From the NCBI GenBank assembly GCA_003819755.1, contig RPQK01000393.1, positions 1 to 7,108 of the forward strand: a stretch of 7,108 nucleotides of DNA, written 5' to 3'. This DNA is from Acidobacteriota bacterium. Lineage in GTDB: Bacteria > Acidobacteriota > UBA6911 > RPQK01. The position numbers and the translations under genes were made by a program. Positions 1 through 6,488 of this stretch are shown piece by piece. Numbering within the stretch: the stretch's first letter is position 1; each line of letters opens with the position of its first letter. Below the pieces are notes generated by a model. That model made no database searches. It had not been told where the DNA came from and saw only the letters and a program-made list of their open reading frames with translations.

Positions 1-5
1 CCCAG

Positions 6-39
6 TGCAGGCGGGACGCCTGCGCTCCCAGGGGACGCC
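6..39. repeat. REP-like palindrome with direct repeat
   Basis: GCAGGCG (7-13) and CGCCTGC (17-23) are perfect inverted 7-mers around a 3-nt GGA loop, extendable by a T.G wobble at 6/24. The octamer GGGACGCC occurs inside it (13-20) and again 19 bp later (32-39). It lies outside any gene at the window edge, upstream of the hydrolase. From memory, similar GC-rich palindromes are scattered between genes in acidobacterial and related genomes; I cannot verify a copy number here. It could also be the end of a larger repeat cut by the window. Confidence 0.5.
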
Positions 40-174
40 CCCACTCTCGGCTCTTATTTGAGCGCTTATGCCCCTTTGGGGTGCGGACTTTTTCAGCAAT
101 CTCCGAGCGAGCTCCGCGCGTGGCTCAGTGCGCGTGCCGAACAAAGGCGGTAGTCTGCACGTTTAGTAAGATCA

Positions 175-179
175 GGGAG
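175..179 (+). promoter_or_regulatory. Ribosome binding site deciding the hydrolase start
   Basis: GGGAG ends 9 nt before the ATG at 189 and only 3 nt before the in-frame ATG at 183. The spacing favours 189. The open frame continues back to a GTG at 81, but those 36 codons give an arginine- and cysteine-rich stretch with no domain character and no ribosome binding site. Confidence 0.55.
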
Positions 180-188
180 CGGATGATC

Positions 189-2618
189 ATGAGCGAACCA
201 ACTGCGGTGAACCCGGAAAACGCCCCCGGCGAGCAAGCCGGAACTTTGCCAAAAGACGACAGCAACCCACCGGCCCGCGTCGTATTCTGGCGGAGAGCCG
301 GGCGGCGGATCATGTGCTTTTTCAGACGCGTGAAGCCGGGGCCTCGGGCCTGGCGCGGTGCGGCCGTCGGCACTCTGTTGGCGGCCGGCCTGGCTTACTT
401 GTTGCTTGCCGTCTGGGTGGTCGTCGTCGCCAAAGACAACCTCGCCGTTTACCTGATCGCCTTGGTTCTGCCGGCGGTGTCTTTGCTGGGTAGTGCGCTC
501 GGCCTTCTGCTGATTCGACTGTTGAACCGCCTGCCGTCGTTCTATCTGTGGGCGCTGCTCACATCCTTGATGGCCGGAGCCGCGTATGGCGGTCTCGGGC
601 CTTGGGGAGTTATCAGCTCCATTCTTGCCTGCGTGCTGGTCGGTTCCCTGCTGGGGGCTTCCATTCGGATCTTCGCGGCCGGGGGCTGGCGGGATCTCTC
701 GAAACTGCAGCGGGCGGTCACCGTTGGCGGGCTGATCCTCGGGCTCGGACTCGCCGGTTTCATAACCTGGTGGCTCGTGAATGACGGGCACGCCGGCAAG
801 CCGGTGTCGAATGCAGCTCTGGAAACATCGCAGAAATCGGGAAACCGGGCTCAAGGGCTATCCGATCCATCGCAGCCCGGGCCTAACCGCGTTCTCCGGC
901 TGACCTACGGCAGCGGCTCCGATCGTCATCGCCCGGAATATGCCGAGCGGGTGACGATTCGAACGCGGACCGTCGACGGCTCGAGACTTGTCGGGAACTG
1001 GAGCGGAAGGAAGGGGTGGGCGCGAACCCGGTACTGGGGATTCGACGCTAAGAAACTCCCGCTGCAGGCCCGCGTTTGGTACCCGGAGGGAAACGGTCCC
1101 TTTCCGCTCGTGCTGATTGTCCACGGCAACCATCTAATGGAGGAATACTCGGACCCGGGATATGCCTACCTCGGCGAACTGATGGCCAGCCGGGGTTTCA
1201 TTTTTGCGTCTGTCGACGAGAACTTCCTGAACAGTTCGCCCGGTGATCTGACCGGCTTCCCCGGGGGCGGGCTCAAGGAGGAGAATGATACTCGCGGATG
1301 GCTGCTGCTCGAACATCTCCGCCTCTGGCGGGACTGGAACAAGAGCGCGGGCCACGTCTTCAGCGGCCGCGTTGACATGGACCGGATCGCCGTTGCAGGC
1401 CACTCCCGGGGCGGAGAGGCCGCGACCGTCGCCGGTGTTTTCAACCGGCTCCCTTATTACCCTGACGATGCGCGCGTGCGTTTCGACTTCGGCTTCAACA
1501 TTCGCTCGATCGTCGCCATTGCACCGGTTGACGGCCAATACAAGCCGGCCGGCGCTCCGGCTCGGCTGCAAGACCTGAACTACTTCGTCCTGCACGGATC
1601 GTGGGACGGCGACATGCGGTCATTCCACGGTTCCCGGGTGCTCGAGCGAGCCTCCTTCAAGGGGGATGGAGACTGGTTCAAGAGCTCCCTTTACATACAC
1701 CAGGCTAATCACGGTCAGTTCAATACGGTCTGGGGACGGAGCGATGCCGGCGGGCCGTACACGGCTTTTTTGAACCTCCGCCCGATTCTGCCGCCCGCCG
1801 ATCAGCGGAAGATCGCACAAGTATTCCTCTGTGCCTTCCTGGAAGCCACACTCCACGACCGGAGGGAATTCCGCCGGTTGATGCGCGACTGGCGGGCGGG
1901 GGCGCCGTGGCTCCCGAAGACCGTCTACCTTCAGAAATACGAGGAAGCCCGTTCGAACATGCTGGCCACCTTCGAGGAGGACCTTGACGTCACCACCACG
2001 ACCGCCTCGGGCGGCCGAATCGCCGCCGAGAACCTGTCCGACTGGAAAGAGAGGGCGGTGGACATCAAGTGGGGCGGGCTCGACACCCGGGGGGTCTTTC
2101 TCGGCTGGAACCGCAAGGAGGCGCCCGGCCCGTGCTCCTACTTGATCCAATGGCCGGAAGCGGGCTTGGCGGCAACCCCTGAAGGCACGCTCTTCTTCTC
2201 CCTGGCCGACTCCAAGAACGAGCCGGCTTCCTATAAGGACGATGAGGGTGAGCAAAAGGAGAAGAAGTCTTCGGAAGAACAGAAGAAGAAATCCGGTGAA
2301 GGCAACTCGAAGGACCAGAAAAAGCCGATCGATCTTACCCTCGAGCTAACCGATGGTTCAGGGAACAGGGCGCGTTTGCCGCTCAGCCATTTTGGCAAGT
2401 TGCAGCCGCAAATCGAAACGGACGTCGTGAAGGCGTCCTTTATGACTGACGTTCCGGGATCAGAAGTGGTTTTCCAGACGTTTGAGTTTCCGTTGGCTGC
2501 CTTTCACGCGGCGAACTCAAGGCTCGACACGGCGGCCCTGCGCTCGCTTCGTTTCGTGTTCGACCGATCAGAAAAGGGAGTCATCATCCTCGACGGCATC
2601 GGCTTTCGGCGGGACTGA
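189..2618 (+). CDS. Membrane-anchored alpha/beta hydrolase, probably periplasmic
   Basis: An 809-residue protein. After a hydrophilic, arginine-rich N-terminus (1-57) come five hydrophobic segments at about 59-81, 85-109, 118-136, 140-162 and 177-197. Arginine and lysine cluster at the N-terminus and in the 2-3 and 4-5 loops, so the positive-inside rule puts the following domain outside the cytoplasm. That domain (about 265-590) is an alpha/beta hydrolase: oxyanion-hole strand ending HGN (312-314), nucleophile elbow G-H-S-R-G with Ser406, acid candidate Asp473 or Asp475 (SWDGD), and His508 in ANHGQ. It resembles the dienelactone hydrolase/PAF-acetylhydrolase-like group, so ester hydrolysis is likely, but the substrate is unknown. 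The C-terminal region (about 600-809) looks like a beta-sandwich of galactose-binding type, ending in LDGIGF, and is interrupted by a Lys/Glu/Ser-rich insert at 685-713. The start is set by GGGAG at 175-179. No clear promoter is visible. The gene converges on the lyase gene. Confidence 0.85.
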   Translation: MSEPTAVNPENAPGEQAGTLPKDDSNPPARVVFWRRAGRRIMCFFRRVKPGPRAWRGAAVGTLLAAGLAYLLLAVWVVVVAKDNLAVYLIALVLPAVSLLGSALGLLLIRLLNRLPSFYLWALLTSLMAGAAYGGLGPWGVISSILACVLVGSLLGASIRIFAAGGWRDLSKLQRAVTVGGLILGLGLAGFITWWLVNDGHAGKPVSNAALETSQKSGNRAQGLSDPSQPGPNRVLRLTYGSGSDRHRPEYAERVTIRTRTVDGSRLVGNWSGRKGWARTRYWGFDAKKLPLQARVWYPEGNGPFPLVLIVHGNHLMEEYSDPGYAYLGELMASRGFIFASVDENFLNSSPGDLTGFPGGGLKEENDTRGWLLLEHLRLWRDWNKSAGHVFSGRVDMDRIAVAGHSRGGEAATVAGVFNRLPYYPDDARVRFDFGFNIRSIVAIAPVDGQYKPAGAPARLQDLNYFVLHGSWDGDMRSFHGSRVLERASFKGDGDWFKSSLYIHQANHGQFNTVWGRSDAGGPYTAFLNLRPILPPADQRKIAQVFLCAFLEATLHDRREFRRLMRDWRAGAPWLPKTVYLQKYEEARSNMLATFEEDLDVTTTTASGGRIAAENLSDWKERAVDIKWGGLDTRGVFLGWNRKEAPGPCSYLIQWPEAGLAATPEGTLFFSLADSKNEPASYKDDEGEQKEKKSSEEQKKKSGEGNSKDQKKPIDLTLELTDGSGNRARLPLSHFGKLQPQIETDVVKASFMTDVPGSEVVFQTFEFPLAAFHAANSRLDTAALRSLRFVFDRSEKGVIILDGIGFRRD

Positions 2619-2631
2619 CTCCCTACTGCTT

Positions 2632-2653
2632 GGTTGCCGTGCATGTGGCAATC
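2632..2653. other. Hairpin between convergent genes
   Basis: GGTTGCC (2632-2638) and GGCAATC (2647-2653) pair over 7 bp with one G.U, closing an 8-nt loop. It fills the middle of the 44-bp gap between the hydrolase stop and the lyase stop, so it could slow transcription from both sides. No U-tract follows the stem on either strand (the T7 at 2673-2679 is 20 nt away and inside the lyase gene), so it is not a canonical intrinsic terminator. Confidence 0.35.
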
Positions 2654-2662
2654 GCAGTGCCC

Positions 2663-4618
2663 TCAGCGATCATTTTTTTCGATGTAATCGATCGCCACTC
2701 GATGACTCCCGCTCGTGACCTGTTCTTTGCTTTTCAGGATTATGCGGGCCACTCGATCGCCCCACGCGCCCTTTAAGCGGCTGTCCTGGATGGGGATCTC
2801 CTCGGCTCGAGCTTCAAATTTTCCCGGGTCATAGGTCACCGCATAGATCGGTTTGCCGGATGCGCTCTCGGCCAGCAAAACGGTCCCCGGTTGGCCCGTC
2901 GTCACCCAAAGAGTCGTCATGAAGTTGAGCTCAAACGGCGCAATCCACTTTGTCAGTTGGTAATCCTCGCGAAGCTCGATTCCTGTCCCGCGGAAAAGTG
3001 TCAGCGTCCTGCTCCATTTTCCTATCTGGGCATCGGCTGGATAGGCAGAAACCAGGTCGAGTTGAAAAATAACTCGCGAACCGTCCGCCGAGAACGACAC
3101 GTCTTTGGCCCGGAACTCCCTGCCATCCTTCTGCTGTACGCCGTTTATCGTGGGAGCGTTGTGGAAAGCAGACTGCATCGTCCAGATCTCGTATCTTCTC
3201 GAACTGAAGGTCTTCGCCGTGTAGCTCTCGACTCCGACGTCGATCAGGACAGGGCGGCCGTCCGCAAAGACGATGAAGTTGCCGACGTCGTTATGATTGT
3301 GGCTCTCGGCATTGTGGCCTCCCTGTGCAGCCAGGTAGAAGCCCCGCGAGGTTCCGGGAAACGATCGCGCGGCCATGACTTGCACGTCAGGCAGCCAGGC
3401 TTCGCCGAGGAAGGGCTCCTGCGGTTTGGCTGTCGCCAGATCCGATGCGGAGAAGAGGTCGGCAAGGAAGCGACCGAGCGAGCCCGGCCGGGAATTACGA
3501 AGAGTGTTCGGGTCACGCTGGGCAAGGAACGCGCCGAAGCCCGTCATCCCGGGATCGTCAATTCGTTTCCCGAAGCGATATACCAGGCCGGGTTCGGGCG
3601 CCGCCTTGGCGCTCGCGTCGGCGAAGTTCACGAAGTAGTCGCCGGCAATGTAGACCCGGTAGATGTAGCGGGCGATGTTCCGTATCAAAGGCTTGCGATA
3701 GACGTCGACCTTCCCCCCAGTCGAGCTGTTCAGCAATTCCAGACAGTCAAACAGGGAGGCCCCGGCCCTTCCCCAGTACCCGGGTCCCTCATCGCACCCG
3801 CCGTCCTCCCCGTAGCCCGCCAGAAAGTTGTCGAGACACCGGGCGTTCTTGACGATCGATTGGCGCCTTTTTGCTTCGTTTGTTTCTATCAGGAGGGTCG
3901 AGGTGAGCCAGTTAGAACAGATCCAGGGTGTCCAGTTGTTCAAATCGGTTCGAGATCCCAGCCCCATCCACCAGAAATCATCTCGTTCGAGGCAGGGGGT
4001 CAGCACCCGGCGGTCGATTTCAATCGCAATCCGCTCGGGCAGCAGCGGTGATACGGCTTTCAGCTCGTCACCAAGCAAGTAATGCGTCCAGGCGAGCAAA
4101 CTCGCAGTCTCTGCCGCGAATAAGTCCACGGTTGGCTCTTTCACATCAGGCAGGCCGGAGCCCCTTTTTTGCACCCCGACGTGAGCGGGCAGTCCCCAAT
4201 AGGTTTCCTCACAGGTGGCCCATAAGCCGTTGGCTATATCATCGAGAAAACGCCCTTTATTCTCAAAAACCTCGGCCATGACCAGCGTTCCGAGTTTCAG
4301 GCGCCGATCATTGCGAAGCCGCTCGAAGTTTGTTCGGTTGCCGTTGCGGACGTATTCAAGGAAGACAGAAGCGGGAAGGGCGGGCCACTGAGTTCCTGCG
4401 AGTTTGGCCGCCTCCTCAACCACCCGCTGGCGGATGACCTCCGGCGCCTTATTCCAGGCGGCGCGATCGGAAGCTTTGGGGTAGGGCTTCCAGGCAGCAG
4501 CCGGAAGCAGTGATTGTTCGAGGGTCTGCTCGGTAACCTGACTGCTGATCAGGCCGTCCGCCCGCAGGGGCACCACTGAAACGAAAAGCGACAGTACCAG
4601 CAAGGTTCTAGTAATCAT
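2663..4618 (-). CDS. Secreted heparinase II/III-family polysaccharide lyase
   Basis: A 651-residue protein with a Sec-type signal peptide (hydrophobic core about 5-18, likely cut after Ala20 in PLRA-DG). Residues about 40-370 look like the alpha/alpha-toroid half, with the family-typical DEGPGYWGRAG segment (Tyr281, a candidate catalytic Tyr). The second half carries the heparinase II/III signature SHNHND (His440, His442), VLIDVG (Asp460) and FHNAP (His486). By analogy with Pedobacter heparinase II, His440 would be catalytic and His442, Asp460 and His486 would bind the structural metal; this mapping rests on motif order and spacing. It should cleave uronic-acid-containing polysaccharide by beta-elimination in the periplasm or outside; heparin itself need not be the substrate. 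The ATG at 4618 sits directly after GGGGG, so the ribosome binding site is poor, but the signal peptide begins exactly here and the upstream frame has no better start. No SusCD, sulfatase or sugar transporter gene is nearby. Confidence 0.88.
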   Translation of the reverse strand: MITRTLLVLSLFVSVVPLRADGLISSQVTEQTLEQSLLPAAAWKPYPKASDRAAWNKAPEVIRQRVVEEAAKLAGTQWPALPASVFLEYVRNGNRTNFERLRNDRRLKLGTLVMAEVFENKGRFLDDIANGLWATCEETYWGLPAHVGVQKRGSGLPDVKEPTVDLFAAETASLLAWTHYLLGDELKAVSPLLPERIAIEIDRRVLTPCLERDDFWWMGLGSRTDLNNWTPWICSNWLTSTLLIETNEAKRRQSIVKNARCLDNFLAGYGEDGGCDEGPGYWGRAGASLFDCLELLNSSTGGKVDVYRKPLIRNIARYIYRVYIAGDYFVNFADASAKAAPEPGLVYRFGKRIDDPGMTGFGAFLAQRDPNTLRNSRPGSLGRFLADLFSASDLATAKPQEPFLGEAWLPDVQVMAARSFPGTSRGFYLAAQGGHNAESHNHNDVGNFIVFADGRPVLIDVGVESYTAKTFSSRRYEIWTMQSAFHNAPTINGVQQKDGREFRAKDVSFSADGSRVIFQLDLVSAYPADAQIGKWSRTLTLFRGTGIELREDYQLTKWIAPFELNFMTTLWVTTGQPGTVLLAESASGKPIYAVTYDPGKFEARAEEIPIQDSRLKGAWGDRVARIILKSKEQVTSGSHRVAIDYIEKNDR

Positions 4619-4730
4619 CCCCCGTAAACTACGCCACCTGCTTCATCGTGTAAACCTGGGGGATTCGGTCAGGCAGTTCTGGAGTAAAGGTGATCTGTCC
4701 ACGAATCGAGCGGTGGGCTCCGAACCATTG

Positions 4731-4832
4731 GGAGGGCGGCGGCAGAGGCTGATCTTCATGCGTATCTTTGCCTGTTTCCCGGGGGTGTGGCCTGAAAAAC
4801 GGCTCCACCCCCGGCCTTCTGCCGCCCACTCC
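4731..4832. repeat. Nested inverted repeat, about 100 bp
   Basis: Outer arms: GGAG (4731-4734) with CTCC (4829-4832), and GGCGGCAGA (4738-4746) with TCTGCCGCC (4818-4826), then GG/CC. Inside is a second hairpin: CCGGGGGTG (4779-4787) with CACCCCCGG (4806-4814), a 2-nt mismatch, GCC/GGC, and loop TGAAAAAC (4793-4800). The two stems are separated on the left by about 29 unpaired bases and almost stacked on the right. It lies between dodecin and the lyase gene and belongs to neither. No U-tract follows on either strand. It could be a REP/BIME- or MITE-like dispersed element, a processing signal or a structured RNA; the sequence alone does not decide. Confidence 0.55.
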
Positions 4833-4842
4833 AAATGAAGAG

Positions 4843-4886
4843 CCGCCGCATGGTTGCCTGCAAATACGTCCGAGGCAACGGGGCGG
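4843..4886 (-). terminator. Hairpin directly after the dodecin stop
   Basis: The structure begins at the base after the dodecin TAA. On the minus strand CCGCC pairs with GGCGG (4882-4886 with 4843-4847), then a small asymmetric internal loop, then GTTGCCT pairs with AGGCAAC (4873-4879 with 4853-4859) around a 13-nt loop. The bases after it on the minus strand (CTCTTCATTTGG) are only modestly U-rich. It is a plausible 3'-end or stabilising structure for dodecin mRNA, but a weak match to a canonical intrinsic terminator. Confidence 0.4.
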
Positions 4887-5090
4887 TTAGTCTTCCAGTA
4901 TGAAAGTGATCTGCATGTTCACCTGGAATTCGACAATCTGTCCCTCTTCCAGGCGTACCTGCTGCTCCTTAACCCAGGCGCTGCGTATGTTGCGCAGTGT
5001 CTTGTTAGCCCGAGCCAGGCCCTGTCTGATGGCGTCCTCAAACCCCACCGTTGAAGTAGCACTGATTTCTTCGACTTTGGCAACAGACAT
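4887..5090 (-). CDS. Dodecin, flavin-binding storage protein
   Basis: A 67-residue protein of normal dodecin length. Dodecins form hollow 12-subunit spheres in the cytoplasm that bind flavins (FMN or riboflavin; some also CoA), buffering free flavin. Family features are visible: N-terminal strand MSVAKVEEI, the SxxGFEDAI helix start, the helix through LARANKTLRNI, then W39 followed by VKEQ, and the C-terminal strands EGQIVEFQV and ITFILED. Trp39 is the expected flavin-stacking residue and Gln56 the likely partner glutamine, judged by position in the motif. The start is firm: AAGGAGG (5095-5101 on the minus strand) lies 4 nt before the ATG. Possible -10 box TATTAT at 5149-5144 has no good -35. 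It is monocistronic in appearance, followed at once by a hairpin. No FMN riboswitch or flavin biosynthesis gene is next to it. Confidence 0.95.
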   Translation of the reverse strand: MSVAKVEEISATSTVGFEDAIRQGLARANKTLRNIRSAWVKEQQVRLEEGQIVEFQVNMQITFILED

Positions 5091-5192
5091 AATTCCTCCT
5101 TGAGCTGTGGTTGATAGGTGGGAAAAGTCCCGTTAAGTCGATGATAATACTTACGGAAGGGAAAGGCAGCTGTCTCTGCTCATAAGCTCGAC

Positions 5193-5218
5193 AAAAATCA
5201 GGCCTGCCGCCAGACAGG
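5193..5218 (-). terminator. Weak terminator-like hairpin
   Basis: On the minus strand CCTGTC (5218-5213) pairs with GGCAGG (5208-5203), with one G.U, around a TGGC tetraloop. After a 5-nt spacer there are five T residues (5197-5193). It could end transcription coming from the TIM-barrel gene, whose stop is about 150 bp upstream, before the dodecin leader. The short stem and the spacer before the T-run keep confidence low. Confidence 0.3.
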
Positions 5219-5288
5219 ATCGGCCCGCCGTACTCATGCCTTGATTATTCCCCAGATTGTTTCAATCCGAAACTGTACTCGCGCAACA

Positions 5289-5368
5289 CCCCAAGGACCC
5301 CAAGGACAACCGAACTCACTGGTTGTCCTTGAGGTCTTTGAGGTCCTTGGGGTCCTTTATGTCTTTTC
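5289..5368. repeat. Tandem 9-bp repeats forming a long hairpin
   Basis: On the plus strand the left arm holds two perfect CCCCAAGGA units (5289-5297, 5298-5306). The right arm holds five units of the complementary type: TGTCCTTGA (5324-5332), GGTCTTTGA (5333-5341), GGTCCTTGG (5342-5350), GGTCCTTTA (5351-5359) and TGTCTTTTC (5360-5368). CAAGGACAACC (5301-5311) pairs perfectly over 11 bp with 5321-5331 around a 9-nt loop. CCCCAAGGACC (5289-5299) pairs perfectly over 11 bp with 5342-5352, leaving a 10-nt bulge on one side. The last unit overlaps the TIM-barrel stop codon (5369-5367), so the hairpin forms the start of that gene's 3' UTR. No T-run follows. Confidence 0.8.
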
Positions 5369-6278
5369 AGAACAACTTCCGCGTGAATTCCAGGTTTGCC
5401 TTCGTGTCTTCCAGGAACTTCCCTTTGCGCCCGCTGGTTTCGAGCACATACCACTTGTCGAAACCGATATCTCTGCAGGCCTTGGCCGCCTCGGGGAAAT
5501 TCACCTCGCCTTCGGGAGCACCGAGAAGAGGCGCTTTCCAGTCCTTCAGATGGATCTCGCAGATTCTCCTGTTCCCGAGTTTTCGGATTTCGGCGGGAAC
5601 GTCGTACCCGTAATGAGTCGAATTGCCGACGTCATAGTAGATCTGGACGATTGGTGATCCAACCTTCTTAAGAATCTCGAGGTTCTGCTCCGCCGTCAGC
5701 GTGTTTTCGATTCCAATGACAACGCCAAGGCCTTCGGCGCGCGGAACCAACTGTTTGAGCACATCCGTAACTCGCTTCACTCCCGGGGCATCGAGCTCGT
5801 ACGATTTGAACTCTCCCGTACTGAGGTTCTTGTACTGGTCTTCACCGATACTCACCCGCAGGTCTCCGGCAGCAAAAAAAGCCAGGAGAATGTTCTTCGC
5901 CCCGAGCGCGGCTGCTGCCTCCAGTGCGTCGATGGCGAGGACAGCGGCCTGAGGTTCGGACTTGAGCGGAATATCGTTCAGCAGGCCGGCGGCAACGGAG
6001 TTAAACGCGATCCGGTGCTCTTTTCCAAGACTCAGGTACTTTTCCCTGACCTTTGGGTCTCTAAGCGGGACCTTGTCCGCATCGAGTGCGACGCTTACCT
6101 GAATGCCCGCAAGGCCGGCCTGGTGGGCCTTCCTGATATCCTCGGGCTCGCACCTTTTGCCGAGATTCCAGTCGCACATGCCGATTCGCAAACTTGCCTG
6201 ATCGGCCGCCCGGAGACCTGAACAGGCGGCTGCCGCGATTCCAGTTGCTTCGATGAACTGCCTTCGGTCCAGTTTCAT
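5367..6278 (-). CDS. Tat-exported TIM-barrel sugar isomerase/epimerase-like protein
   Basis: A 303-residue protein. It starts with a Tat-type signal: MKLDRRQFIEATG has the twin arginine (R5, R6) and Phe at the expected spacing, then a short alanine-rich core ending near LRA-AD (about 24). The rest is an AP endonuclease 2/xylose isomerase-like TIM barrel. Four metal-ligand candidates occur in the family order: Glu191 (GIENT), Asp216 (YYDVGN), His243 (EIHLKDW) and Glu280 (LETS). Likely activity is isomerisation or epimerisation of a sugar or derivative outside the cytoplasm; the substrate is unknown and homologues include enzymes with other roles. The frame stays open upstream to 6626, but the ATG at 6278 has AGGAGG (6294-6289) 10 nt before it and starts the Tat motif; an in-frame GTG at 6284, 4 nt from that AGGAGG, is an alternative. 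A 9-bp-repeat hairpin begins at the stop. Confidence 0.87.
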   Translation of the reverse strand: MKLDRRQFIEATGIAAAACSGLRAADQASLRIGMCDWNLGKRCEPEDIRKAHQAGLAGIQVSVALDADKVPLRDPKVREKYLSLGKEHRIAFNSVAAGLLNDIPLKSEPQAAVLAIDALEAAAALGAKNILLAFFAAGDLRVSIGEDQYKNLSTGEFKSYELDAPGVKRVTDVLKQLVPRAEGLGVVIGIENTLTAEQNLEILKKVGSPIVQIYYDVGNSTHYGYDVPAEIRKLGNRRICEIHLKDWKAPLLGAPEGEVNFPEAAKACRDIGFDKWYVLETSGRKGKFLEDTKANLEFTRKLF

Positions 6279-6374
6279 GACCACCTTGCCTCCTCCCCGC
6301 TTCCGACCCGTTCCTTTCCAAGTTATTGTCGCAAATTTCGCTTCGGATTTGTTCCCCGGTTCTTTTGCCTGTTG

Positions 6375-6380
6375 TAGAAT
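6375..6380 (+). promoter_or_regulatory. Possible -10 box for the ABC-F gene
   Basis: TAGAAT matches the sigma-70 -10 consensus at five of six positions. The hexamer 17 bp upstream (TTCCCC) is a poor -35; TTGTTC at 6349-6354 is better but 20 bp away. If used, transcription would start near 6386 and give a leader of about 210 nt before the ABC-F start. Confidence 0.25.
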
Positions 6381-6409
6381 CGTATCAGTCGACACGACGG
6401 GAGGCCGGG

Positions 6410-6421
6410 ATGCGGAGATAG
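6410..6421 (+). other. Possible three-codon leader ORF (Met-Arg-Arg)
   Basis: ATG CGG AGA TAG, preceded by GGGAGG (6399-6404) with a 5-nt spacer. The ribosome binding site is as good as that of the ABC-F gene downstream. It lies about 25 nt after the possible transcription start and 35 nt before the hairpin at 6457. Such a short ORF is expected by chance in this much sequence, so only the combination of spacing and context supports it. Confidence 0.25.
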
Positions 6422-6456
6422 TCGAAACGAACGCCTGGTTCACTTTTCGACTCATA

Positions 6457-6488
6457 GCCTGCACTCTCATTTCTGAGAGGGCGCAGGC
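6457..6488 (+). promoter_or_regulatory. Leader hairpin upstream of the ABC-F gene
   Basis: GCCTGC (6457-6462) pairs with GCAGGC (6483-6488), and CTCTCA (6464-6469) with TGAGAG (6474-6479), around a TTTC loop. The two 6-bp stems are separated by one base on the left and three on the right. It falls in the presumed ABC-F mRNA leader. No U-tract follows, so it is not an obvious attenuator-terminator; a structural or chance origin remains possible. Confidence 0.4.

Noticed and set aside
71..93. CCCC-TTT-GGGG palindrome followed by T5, as a terminator of an upstream gene
   Set aside because: Only a 4-bp stem with a 3-nt loop, 7 bases between the stem and the T-run, and no upstream gene in view.
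81..188. 36-codon N-terminal extension of the hydrolase from a GTG at 81
   Set aside because: No ribosome binding site, cysteine/arginine-rich composition without domain features, and a well-placed GGGAG before the ATG at 189.
93..854. 253-codon minus-strand frame opposite the hydrolase N-terminus
   Set aside because: Proline/glutamine/arginine-rich shadow of a membrane-segment coding region; no recognisable motifs.
2891..4051. 386-codon plus-strand frame opposite the lyase gene
   Set aside because: The minus strand carries an intact lyase with conserved motifs; the opposite frame is arginine-rich with no family resemblance, as expected from GC-rich antisense.
4629..4834. Two overlapping minus-strand small ORFs (63 and 66 codons) between dodecin and the lyase
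   Set aside because: They run through the nested inverted repeat, have no ribosome binding site and encode low-complexity proline/arginine-rich peptides.
5144..5149. TATTAT as the dodecin -10 promoter element (minus strand)
   Set aside because: No acceptable -35 hexamer at 16-18 bp; kept only as a remark in the dodecin entry.
5245..5454. 69-codon minus-strand ORF with collagen-like Gly-Pro-Gln repeats
   Set aside because: The apparent repeat protein is just the translation of the 9-bp DNA repeat, and the frame overlaps the end of the TIM-barrel gene.
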